Source of the DNA: Leptospiraceae bacterium
GTDB lineage: Bacteria > Spirochaetota > Leptospiria > Leptospirales > Leptospiraceae
Direction: 5' to 3'
Assembly: GCA_024233835.1 (NCBI GenBank)
Contig: JACKPC010000005.1
Coordinates: 186,001 to 250,000, forward strand
Length of the DNA stretch: 64,000 bases
A program made the translations under genes and the position numbers. The notes beneath the pieces are model-generated. The model saw nothing but the letters and a program-made list of their open reading frames with translations. It searched no databases and was not told the origin of the DNA. Below are positions 17,333 through 25,801 of this stretch, piece after piece; positions within the stretch are counted from its first letter, which is position 1; each line of letters begins with the position of its first letter.

Positions 17333-20300
17333 CGAATTTCATTTCACCTTGTGTATTTTTTTTATAAATTCTGGGTAATGGATAGTCAGGTAAAATCTTT
17401 GCTATCATTTTCTGAATATAGAGACTTTCATAATCTTCTTCCATAAACAAAACATTGAATTCTTCTATTTCTTCTTGTGAGAAAGACTTCCACTTATCTA
17501 CCCGTAAATCAGAGTATTTCGATATAGATAAAATAAAAGAATTGAGTATAACATTTACATTATCTAACTCTCGTTCAATTTCTTTTATATCTTTATAAAA
17601 TTGAACTTTGGGATCATTGTAAGGAATCTCAATAATACCTTTTGGATCGATAAAGTTTATATATTGCTTCTTTTTATCTATAACCCAAAGAATGAAATCT
17701 GGATAGAAATTTCCTGCTTCAAAAAACCCAAGACCGTGACCACGACTCATATTTCTTAGTAGATAAATCTCTTTACCGTTTAGAATATCTTTTTTCTGCT
17801 GATAGAATATTTCTAAATCATGCATAAACTTATATTCACTTTCCTGCAATGAGAAGGGACTAATATGCAGAAGAACTTTATCTACATTATGATAGAATAC
17901 TGGTTTGTATAAATGTCTATCAAACATTATAGGTATGATTTCAAAATTATCCTTTTTAAATTTCTGAGCTTTATTTTCTTCTATTTGGGATTCAAGGTTT
18001 TTTAAATAATTATATAACTCTTCTTCCCGCTCTTTAACACGTATTTTATATTCTTTTATTAAGTTACCTTCATCCTTCGTTTTCTTTTTATAATCTTTTA
18101 GTTTTATATATTCTCTTTTATCTGCTTCGTAAGATCCTCTATGATGATAATAAAATCTGGAAATATACTTTTGTAAAAGTTGTAATGCAATTTCTTGCCA
18201 TACAATTTCTTTATCTTTTACTTGAAAATTAAATTCATACGATGGAATATATAAAATATACCAACTACTATCTAATAATATTTCTTTTAAATTCTCTTTA
18301 TCTATTATAAGATTAGACCATTTCTTTAATTTTTTATAATTTATTAATTCAAAATAGAGTTTATCAAAATCTAAAAAACAGCAATGAAGTTCTTGAAAGT
18401 TATTTACTTCTAAATCAACAGCAACAGCTGAATCTGCTATTTCTTTACTCTGAAAACCTTGTAACTTTGTATACCAATTTACATATACCGGTCTTTTTGA
18501 TAAATTCTCTTTAAACTTCTTTTTAGCAGATTCAAGGTAGATGACTCGGTTTTGAGAAAATACAGCTTCTTTTTTTAAAGCAATTATTTTCAAGTCTCCA
18601 AATTTATCGGGATAATCTTTTGGAATTACTGGAATTGTAATTACAGCTTCACTATCTATATCAGATAGTCCTTCATTTTCCAGATATTCTTTAAATTTTT
18701 GTATGTAATTAGCTCGAATACCAAAAATATTTAAGGTTTCTAATATATCTATTTCCGCAGGAATTTCAAGATGAAGCCCATTCATGTTAAGTCCAGAAGT
18801 TCTCTTCAAGGAATGATTAAAACCTTTTAATCTAACCCCTCGCCCAAATAATTGGATAATTTGAGTTCCTTCATTTTGTCCAATATTCAAAAGTCCCATG
18901 CAGGAGACTCGCCAACTGTTCCAACCTTCTGTGAACTTTTTTGAACCTATTAAAATATTTATTTTTGATTCTTTTTGATTTATATTTTGAAAAAGAGAAG
19001 TTGAAAAACTTTTTTCAGATGTTAAAATGTTGTGCTGCTCACACAACTTAATAAATGTAGAAGCTTCTCCAATATTAATTACCCCAAAATATTCATTATC
19101 TCCAGCACGTAGTCCAATTTCTCCACTTATACCTTTCAATGAATCAATGTGTAAATTTGCTTCTGATACCTTGCAATGAAATATTTTTTCCAGCATATCA
19201 AGATATATTTCTTCATAAGAAAGTTGCCTTGTTTTCAAGTAAACAAATGAATTAGAAAATATATCTTCATTTTTTGAATTTAAAATTCCAGTACTTTTGC
19301 TTAAAATGGTCTGTATTGCTTTTATAGTTCTTTTTTTATTTGTTATAATTTCTTCAATAAATTTTAACGTATAAACCACATCGGAGACAGTATCTTTTTC
19401 ATTTTTATTTTTTCCTTCTTTTAAAACTGTACTACCAACAAACACTAAAAGCGGATTTTCTAAATTTAGGGGATTAATTTCTTCTTTATTATGGATGAAA
19501 AATATTTTTTGTTCATAATACGTTAGTAAACATGCAGTTAAGTATTGGTATACTTTTTCTTCTGTTGATTTCTCCTGCATATTTAAAATACGAAAATCTT
19601 TTCCATACCCATCGGAATAAAAATATTGATAAGAATAGTCAAACAGAATGCACTTTGCATATTGATTATATAAGTCTGTATTTTTTCCAATGGCCTGTCC
19701 AAAAGTTGCAGAGTATTCAAACGAGAAACCGTTTATTGAAATTTTATCTCTCATTTTCATCCATTTATCACCGGAAGAACCTCTATGTCCTTCATCCACT
19801 AACACAAGATTATACCCTTCTAAAGACTCTACTGCAATAGTTGTTGGCCCTTTTGTTTCTTCTAATTTGTAAATGTCTAATACTTCAACATAATTTGATA
19901 AACTTCTATTTCCATCTATTTTAAAGAGTTCAGCAGGGATACCGGAAAGGTGTAACTCTTGAAGATGTTGTTCTGATAAAGCTGCATTTGGAGTGAGTAA
20001 TAAGATATGGTCTAATTTCTTTCTATTGTATTTTTCGTGATAATGCTGATATTGTTTTATATTTACATGCATTATTAAAGTTTTTCCGGAACCTGTAGCA
20101 TTCCAAAAAGCTAATTTATTAAGATCTGCTTTTTCATAAACTTTTATTCTTTCTTTTGACAATAGCCTTTCATTAAAACCTTCTTGAAACTCTTGAAGAT
20201 TTCTTAAAAGTTCTGATTCATTTTTCATATAAAGGTCGAGATAGATTTCAGTAAAAAGTAGTGCAATATATTGAAAGTATTTCCAACCAACAAAACCTTC

Positions 20301-20606
20301 TCTTTGAGATTTTATCTCCAACGTGTATTTGTTAATATTATAGTCATAACGAATAAGATCATCCAAATTGATGGGGGCTATTTGCACAAGTTTGCTTTTT
20401 AAAGCTTCTAATACTTTTTCCTCAACTAATTCATCTTCTTGAAAACTCCATTTTTTATTAAACCCTTGAGATAAATCTTTAAAGCTATTTGAACCAAATA
20501 ATGAACAAATATAATTGAGTAATACAAGTTTTGCTCCGAAGGGTTTTTCTTCTATTTCAATGAGTGTTTGTTGAGAATCATTTTTTTTCTTTTTAGACTT
20601 AGGCAT
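17307..20606 (-). CDS. Type III Res-like helicase-nuclease
   Basis: A 1099-residue superfamily 2 helicase fused to an endonuclease. Walker A (ATGSGKT) is at about residues 170-176, motif II is DEGH at about 271, motif III FEYSATFG at about 296, and motif VI QLFGRGVRLKG at about 584. The C-terminal PD-(D/E)XK site is PDFILW followed by FIDPKG (about residues 969-990), as in type III restriction Res subunits. Res translocates or switches on DNA and cuts it when recognition sites are unmodified. The matching Mod-like methyltransferase is two genes upstream, separated by an extra gene, which is not the standard mod-res order. The start is 22 bp after the previous stop. Confidence 0.88.
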   Translation of the reverse strand: MPKSKKKKNDSQQTLIEIEEKPFGAKLVLLNYICSLFGSNSFKDLSQGFNKKWSFQEDELVEEKVLEALKSKLVQIAPINLDDLIRYDYNINKYTLEIKSQREGFVGWKYFQYIALLFTEIYLDLYMKNESELLRNLQEFQEGFNERLLSKERIKVYEKADLNKLAFWNATGSGKTLIMHVNIKQYQHYHEKYNRKKLDHILLLTPNAALSEQHLQELHLSGIPAELFKIDGNRSLSNYVEVLDIYKLEETKGPTTIAVESLEGYNLVLVDEGHRGSSGDKWMKMRDKISINGFSFEYSATFGQAIGKNTDLYNQYAKCILFDYSYQYFYSDGYGKDFRILNMQEKSTEEKVYQYLTACLLTYYEQKIFFIHNKEEINPLNLENPLLVFVGSTVLKEGKNKNEKDTVSDVVYTLKFIEEIITNKKRTIKAIQTILSKSTGILNSKNEDIFSNSFVYLKTRQLSYEEIYLDMLEKIFHCKVSEANLHIDSLKGISGEIGLRAGDNEYFGVINIGEASTFIKLCEQHNILTSEKSFSTSLFQNINQKESKINILIGSKKFTEGWNSWRVSCMGLLNIGQNEGTQIIQLFGRGVRLKGFNHSLKRTSGLNMNGLHLEIPAEIDILETLNIFGIRANYIQKFKEYLENEGLSDIDSEAVITIPVIPKDYPDKFGDLKIIALKKEAVFSQNRVIYLESAKKKFKENLSKRPVYVNWYTKLQGFQSKEIADSAVAVDLEVNNFQELHCCFLDFDKLYFELINYKKLKKWSNLIIDKENLKEILLDSSWYILYIPSYEFNFQVKDKEIVWQEIALQLLQKYISRFYYHHRGSYEADKREYIKLKDYKKKTKDEGNLIKEYKIRVKEREEELYNYLKNLESQIEENKAQKFKKDNFEIIPIMFDRHLYKPVFYHNVDKVLLHISPFSLQESEYKFMHDLEIFYQQKKDILNGKEIYLLRNMSRGHGLGFFEAGNFYPDFILWVIDKKKQYINFIDPKGIIEIPYNDPKVQFYKDIKEIERELDNVNVILNSFILSISKYSDLRVDKWKSFSQEEIEEFNVLFMEEDYESLYIQKMIAKILPDYPLPRIYKKNTQGEMKFDEKANMAT

Positions 20607-20628
20607 TTTTAATCCTTGTAATGATTAG

Positions 20629-22848
20629 TTATAATCTTAAAAATTTATAAGTGTCACTCCATTCTACTAAGGGAATGGGTCCAAATTTTTCATTATATAC
20701 TTTATCTAAATGTTGCCATACTTTATTTTCTTTAATGGCATTCAATATATCATGTATATCGCATCTTCCTTTTCCATTAGAAAGATCGCAGGCTTCTTTA
20801 CTTACATCAAAATCAGTTTCATTTATAAATGGATTATTTCTATTATGGTATTTCTGGGAAACATAATCAGGAATCATTATATCTTTGGTTCTTAACTGTG
20901 TAGTAACATTCAACATACTAAATAAATCATTATTCAAAATTATCATTAACTCAAATAAACTAATTTTTAAATATTTTGAACTTATAAAAATATCATCAAA
21001 ATAAAAAATATTGGATAAGATAAAATACTCTATTTCGTACTCTTTATTTTCAATACCAAGTTTATGAAAAAGTTCTTGAGGATTATTTTCCATATATTCT
21101 TTAATTTTGTCTAGCTGTTCGGTGGCTTTCATTTCAAAGTTAGAAAAGTTGTAGTAGGAGTTTCTATCTATATCTTGAGTTACATAGGTAAGTTTAAGTT
21201 CGAACATTAATATTTTATTATCTGAACATACTACTACATCAATTTCTCCTTCTTTATTATTAATTTTAAATTCGAAATTAGAAATAGCAATGAATCCATT
21301 ATTTAAAAATTGATTTGCTACATAAGTTTCAATGTTTAGAGATTGCTCAATATGTTTTAAAAGTCTTTCATTAACAATCTTTCGATATATAAAATTCCCC
21401 CAGTTTAAATCACGATACAGGGTACTTAACCAAAAGATGTTTTCTCCAATTTTTACAAAAGGAGATAGAGATATATCAATATTTTTTAAATCACTATTAT
21501 TTAAGTCTGTTATTAAAAAATCTATAATTGTTTCTAAATATTTCTTATTATAGTTATCTTTTTTAAAATAACCTATTGATTTGTCAATGAAACTTTCATA
21601 TGTAGATATGTACATATAATCTGGCTGAAAATACTTTAAGAAATCTTTAGGCTTTTGAACTTGTGGTAATAAGGATACTTCTTCTGGATTAGTTTCATCT
21701 AAAAAAAAAATTCTTCCTTCAGGCATTAAATTATAAGAAAATTCATATAAAACGTTTAATACATCTCTTAAATCTATCTTTTCCTGATTATAATTTAATT
21801 CAAAAGGAATACCTAAAAATTTTAAATATTCTTTACTCGCAATTTTACCTACAAGGGGTGTATTACTTATAAGAAAGTTTTTATTTTTTTCCTTTTTAAA
21901 TTCCCAGGAACTTATTGCTCTATTATAAAAGTATACTTCGGAAAAATGAGCTTTCTTATCATTAATCTGATGATTTAAAACAGATTTAGTAGGAATTAAA
22001 CTTTGATGGTATACGTCTAAATTACAATAACCGGAGCAATATAAATCTATTCTATAATCTATTATTTTATACAATATGAAGAAATCAATTGCTTCTCGTA
22101 TAATTTTTTTTTCATCAGAAATTGATTCTTTAGGAAGATAGATCTGCTTTACAAATCCTTCCGGTGGATTTAAAGGGGGCATTTCCTTTTTATACTTCTC
22201 TATAATGCTTTCTAAAGATGAATAAATACTTGTTTCTGGTTTTAGATTTGATAGTAAAAAGTTGAAACCACTCAATAGATTTGCAGTAATAGCTTGATAG
22301 TTTACAAACGAACTATTTGGAAAAGCAGTTACTCTCTTATGTTTTTCAAAAAGAGAAACTACATGAATTAACAAGTCCTCTTTTTTGAAGCTGGATACTA
22401 TTGTCTTATAATACTCTAATTTAGAATTCCAATTATTTTTTAAATCAATTATATAATTAAATTTCTGATATTCTTCATAAGAAATATTTGAAACTTCTTT
22501 TGCAAGTTGAGAAAACGATTCATTTAAGAATGATTTTGAAATTTTAAAAAAGTAGATATATTTTCCTTTAGCTTCTTTAGGCAAAACATGAGAAATCGAA
22601 TTGAATGGCTCTTTTCTATAAAAGAAGTAAGACAGTAACTGATCTGATATTTCAGATGTAAATATCGATGGGTGATTTTTCAAAATTTCAGATTCCCAAA
22701 ATAGTTTTGAATTATAACAGTTTGTGACTTTTATAAACTCAACAACTTCGCTAAAACTTAAGTTAGAAATATCATTATATATTTCTTTAATAACTTCTGG
22801 ATTATTTCTATTTTTAGAAAAACGATTTTTATATTCAACCATTTCCAT
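20629..22848 (-). CDS. Unrecognised 739-aa protein with PD-(D/E)XK-like motif
   Basis: I do not recognise the family. Residues 1-500 are mostly helical, rich in Lys, Phe, Tyr and Asn, with no known motif. Near residues 515-552 there is a nuclease-like pattern: an acidic strand EGEIDVVV (Asp about 537) followed by LMFELK (Glu 550, Lys 552), the D...ExK layout of the PD-(D/E)XK fold. The C-terminus (about 650-739) carries KEACDLSNGKGRCDIHDIL. It sits between the methyltransferase and the Res-like gene, with 25- and 22-bp gaps, so it is clearly part of the same transcript. It may be a second nuclease or a specificity/adaptor subunit. Confidence 0.6.
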   Translation of the reverse strand: MEMVEYKNRFSKNRNNPEVIKEIYNDISNLSFSEVVEFIKVTNCYNSKLFWESEILKNHPSIFTSEISDQLLSYFFYRKEPFNSISHVLPKEAKGKYIYFFKISKSFLNESFSQLAKEVSNISYEEYQKFNYIIDLKNNWNSKLEYYKTIVSSFKKEDLLIHVVSLFEKHKRVTAFPNSSFVNYQAITANLLSGFNFLLSNLKPETSIYSSLESIIEKYKKEMPPLNPPEGFVKQIYLPKESISDEKKIIREAIDFFILYKIIDYRIDLYCSGYCNLDVYHQSLIPTKSVLNHQINDKKAHFSEVYFYNRAISSWEFKKEKNKNFLISNTPLVGKIASKEYLKFLGIPFELNYNQEKIDLRDVLNVLYEFSYNLMPEGRIFFLDETNPEEVSLLPQVQKPKDFLKYFQPDYMYISTYESFIDKSIGYFKKDNYNKKYLETIIDFLITDLNNSDLKNIDISLSPFVKIGENIFWLSTLYRDLNWGNFIYRKIVNERLLKHIEQSLNIETYVANQFLNNGFIAISNFEFKINNKEGEIDVVVCSDNKILMFELKLTYVTQDIDRNSYYNFSNFEMKATEQLDKIKEYMENNPQELFHKLGIENKEYEIEYFILSNIFYFDDIFISSKYLKISLFELMIILNNDLFSMLNVTTQLRTKDIMIPDYVSQKYHNRNNPFINETDFDVSKEACDLSNGKGRCDIHDILNAIKENKVWQHLDKVYNEKFGPIPLVEWSDTYKFLRL

Positions 22849-22873
22849 TATTTGTTAATTGCTAAAGTATCCC

Positions 22874-25798
22874 TTAAACATCCTGTACATTAAACATTTC
22901 TTTCTTAAAATATTCTTCCGTAAGTAATGCTCCGTTTATTGTGGTGTCACCATTTATAAATATTTTATCAAAATCTTTTAATTTAAAATTTTTACTTAAA
23001 TACTCTTTTAATGTAGTATCACAGGGAATTGGTTCTCCGGGAATTGTCCGCCATACTATGAATACTTTTTCATTCTGTAGCGTTCTTCCTGTGATTATTT
23101 GATAGGTAAACTCAATACTGGTTTTGTTATCTTTCTCAGATATAGCAGTAAGGGTTTCTTTTGGATAAATTTTTTCTACTTTTAGTCCTATGAGATAATT
23201 AAAGGTTTCCACAAGATCGATAACTTCTTCCCGGATTTCGTTGTTTTTAATGATTTTCATTTTGTAATTGAATGGATTATAAAAACCATTTATTTTTAGT
23301 AGAGAGGAACTATCTTTTGTTTCCAAATCGAGTAAATACTTTAGCATGTATTCTTCTCTTTCTTCACGAGAAGAAGAACCAAATAATCCTGTATCTTTTA
23401 AATCAAGGTTATTTAAAGTATCCTCATAAGACTCAAGACGCATGTATTTAAAAATATGGCCTTCTTCTTTAGATTGGTTAGAATCTTTTATAAGTTTTTC
23501 TGAATCATCCTCTATAACCGGTTTTCCATTCTTCCATTTAGGAGCAAAAATTACTTTTTGAATTCTGGGTTTTAATACAGTATCAAAATATTCTCCCATT
23601 TCAACGAGGATGTATTTTCGATTTCCTCCATCTTCCCTGTTCAGATTTATCACTGCATGACCGGTGGTACCTGAGCCAGCAAAGTAGTCGAGGATTGCAT
23701 ATTCTTTATTTGAGCATGCGTCTAAAATATAATTATAAAACTCTATAGAGTGAGCAAATGGAAATTCTAAGTTTAGGGCATCTAAAGTATTTTTACCTCT
23801 AAAGCCACTTTTATAAATTGAAGGCATCTGACTATCTGATGTAGATTCAAGATATGTTTTTTTTCGTGGCATAGTTAAGTGATCACTACCAAATAAAATA
23901 AGATTTTCTTTTAAAAGACTTTCTATTGATTCTGGAGTATATCTCCATCCATTACTCGGGACAGGACAGTCTTCAGCTGTTATAGGATGTTTTATTGGAA
24001 TATGGAACTTTTTATTTTGGCGCTTGTCAGTTGCACTCATATTATCAGAGCGAAATGCCTTCCCTGTTTCATCAAATTGATCATAAGTATACTCTGATTT
24101 AGAAAAGTTTGGTTGAGATTTTAACCATTTTCTAAAAGAACTTATAACTTCCTTATTTATATCTTTATTTATTTTTATTAGCTCTTGGATTTTTTTATTT
24201 ATTACATCAATATTTTTTTTTTCGACTCTTATTTGATGATTTCCTTTATCTCGAAATAAAACATATTCATGCTGATTCGCTATTCCTTTAGATCCAGAAT
24301 TGGGCATACCTTTATCCCAAATTAATGTGCCAGAATTAGACAGTCCAATAGAATCATAGAGCAAATTTAGTCGTTCAACTTCATTTTCATCGATATGGGT
24401 TACAGCTATAGAATATTCATTTAATAAATTAGCAGCTTTTTTTGACACATTTAGTTTCATTGTCAGCCAACTTGAATGTTGGTAATTGTTTTTATACAAA
24501 AATCCACTTGTTGCTGTATTATAAGGTGGATCTATATGAATACAATTAATCTGTTCTTTATATCTTTCCTGTAATAAACTCAATGCTTGAAAGTTTTCAG
24601 AGTGAATGAGAGTTCCATTGGTTTTTTCATCTAAATTTTCTATGGTTTGTAAAATCTTTTCTTTCAGTTCTTTTGATAAGAACTTTGTATCCACAACAAG
24701 ATTGGGTAAGGCTTTTGGTTTTTTATTATCTTCTATAAAACCAAGTTTTTTCCATTCTTCAATCTGTGCTTTATTACTTAAAATTTCACTATGGTATTCT
24801 TCCAGAATCTGATTTAATGTTATGCAATAATTCGTTTCTACAACGAACTTCTTTTTTAACCAGAGTTTCTTCTGGAAGTTCTCTAACTGCTCCAAGAAAC
24901 TAATAATTTTATAGCCAATTCTTTTTATAATTTTAATTTTTACTAAATAGTTCTCTGCTGGAATTTCATTTTCCGTATCCAGATCATCCAGAAACATGAC
25001 TTCATTTTTGATGTAAAAATCAAGTTCCCTTCTCAGAAATCCACCCAGGTCTTTATGAATGAAATAATCAAATGAATACCTTGAAGTAAACTCATTCAAT
25101 TGTTTTTCTAAAAGAGTTCGAGTCTTATTTTTTTCAGTAGGAAAGTATTTAGAAAGTTCTTCTTCATATTCTTTTATTTCTTTTAGTTTAAGAATTTTCT
25201 TAGCAGCTTCTTTATTTAGATCAGTTTGCTTTTCTTTTTTTTCTGCAAGCTGGTAAATAAAGTTAATATAAATATCCTCTTCCTCTATGTTGAGAGGATT
25301 TTTTTTATCGAGAACAAAAAGTCTGTCTTTTCCCTGTTCGGTTTTGTTATTATCCTTATTCATTTCTCCGTCAACAATGCGAAAATGAATCCGCTTACCG
25401 GAGGAAAGTTTAAAAGCAAAATTAGTTAAATTTTCTGAAGTTTTAATATAATATTGATCATGATTTGCCCAATAAAGTTTTACTTCTTCCCCTTCGTAGG
25501 GAATAGCATATACACCTTCTTTATAGCGACGTTTTGAAATGAAATCTCCACCTTCATAGTATCTGCGAAAGAACGTTGCCAGATGAGAGAATATTTCGTT
25601 TTCTTCTTTGCTTATTTCTTTAGCTTGAAAAGTCTTTAATTCTTCTTTAACCTGGGGGAGTAAATCTTTATCTAAAAATTCATTAACTTGTTCCCGTTTT
25701 TGATTAATAATTCTATAAATCCCAAAGTCTAAATCGGACTTATCCATTTCAAAGATTTCTTCTAAAACTTTTTTAAACTCTAATAATTTTTCGGACAT
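22874..25798 (-). CDS. Type III Mod-like adenine-specific DNA methyltransferase
   Basis: A 974-residue N6-adenine methyltransferase with the beta-class order: catalytic motif IV DPPY at residues 423-426, then the SAM-binding motif FAGSGTTGHA at about 706-715. It has an unusually long N-terminal region (about 400 residues) starting with LDFGIYRIINQKREQVNEF, typical of a group of large methyltransferases found with Res-like helicases rather than of small Mod proteins. About 230 residues follow the SAM motif. It would mark host DNA against the Res-like nuclease. It follows the UvrD-like gene by 3 bp. Confidence 0.88.
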   Translation of the reverse strand: MSEKLLEFKKVLEEIFEMDKSDLDFGIYRIINQKREQVNEFLDKDLLPQVKEELKTFQAKEISKEENEIFSHLATFFRRYYEGGDFISKRRYKEGVYAIPYEGEEVKLYWANHDQYYIKTSENLTNFAFKLSSGKRIHFRIVDGEMNKDNNKTEQGKDRLFVLDKKNPLNIEEEDIYINFIYQLAEKKEKQTDLNKEAAKKILKLKEIKEYEEELSKYFPTEKNKTRTLLEKQLNEFTSRYSFDYFIHKDLGGFLRRELDFYIKNEVMFLDDLDTENEIPAENYLVKIKIIKRIGYKIISFLEQLENFQKKLWLKKKFVVETNYCITLNQILEEYHSEILSNKAQIEEWKKLGFIEDNKKPKALPNLVVDTKFLSKELKEKILQTIENLDEKTNGTLIHSENFQALSLLQERYKEQINCIHIDPPYNTATSGFLYKNNYQHSSWLTMKLNVSKKAANLLNEYSIAVTHIDENEVERLNLLYDSIGLSNSGTLIWDKGMPNSGSKGIANQHEYVLFRDKGNHQIRVEKKNIDVINKKIQELIKINKDINKEVISSFRKWLKSQPNFSKSEYTYDQFDETGKAFRSDNMSATDKRQNKKFHIPIKHPITAEDCPVPSNGWRYTPESIESLLKENLILFGSDHLTMPRKKTYLESTSDSQMPSIYKSGFRGKNTLDALNLEFPFAHSIEFYNYILDACSNKEYAILDYFAGSGTTGHAVINLNREDGGNRKYILVEMGEYFDTVLKPRIQKVIFAPKWKNGKPVIEDDSEKLIKDSNQSKEEGHIFKYMRLESYEDTLNNLDLKDTGLFGSSSREEREEYMLKYLLDLETKDSSSLLKINGFYNPFNYKMKIIKNNEIREEVIDLVETFNYLIGLKVEKIYPKETLTAISEKDNKTSIEFTYQIITGRTLQNEKVFIVWRTIPGEPIPCDTTLKEYLSKNFKLKDFDKIFINGDTTINGALLTEEYFKKEMFNVQDV

Positions 25799-25801
25799 AA
25801 T

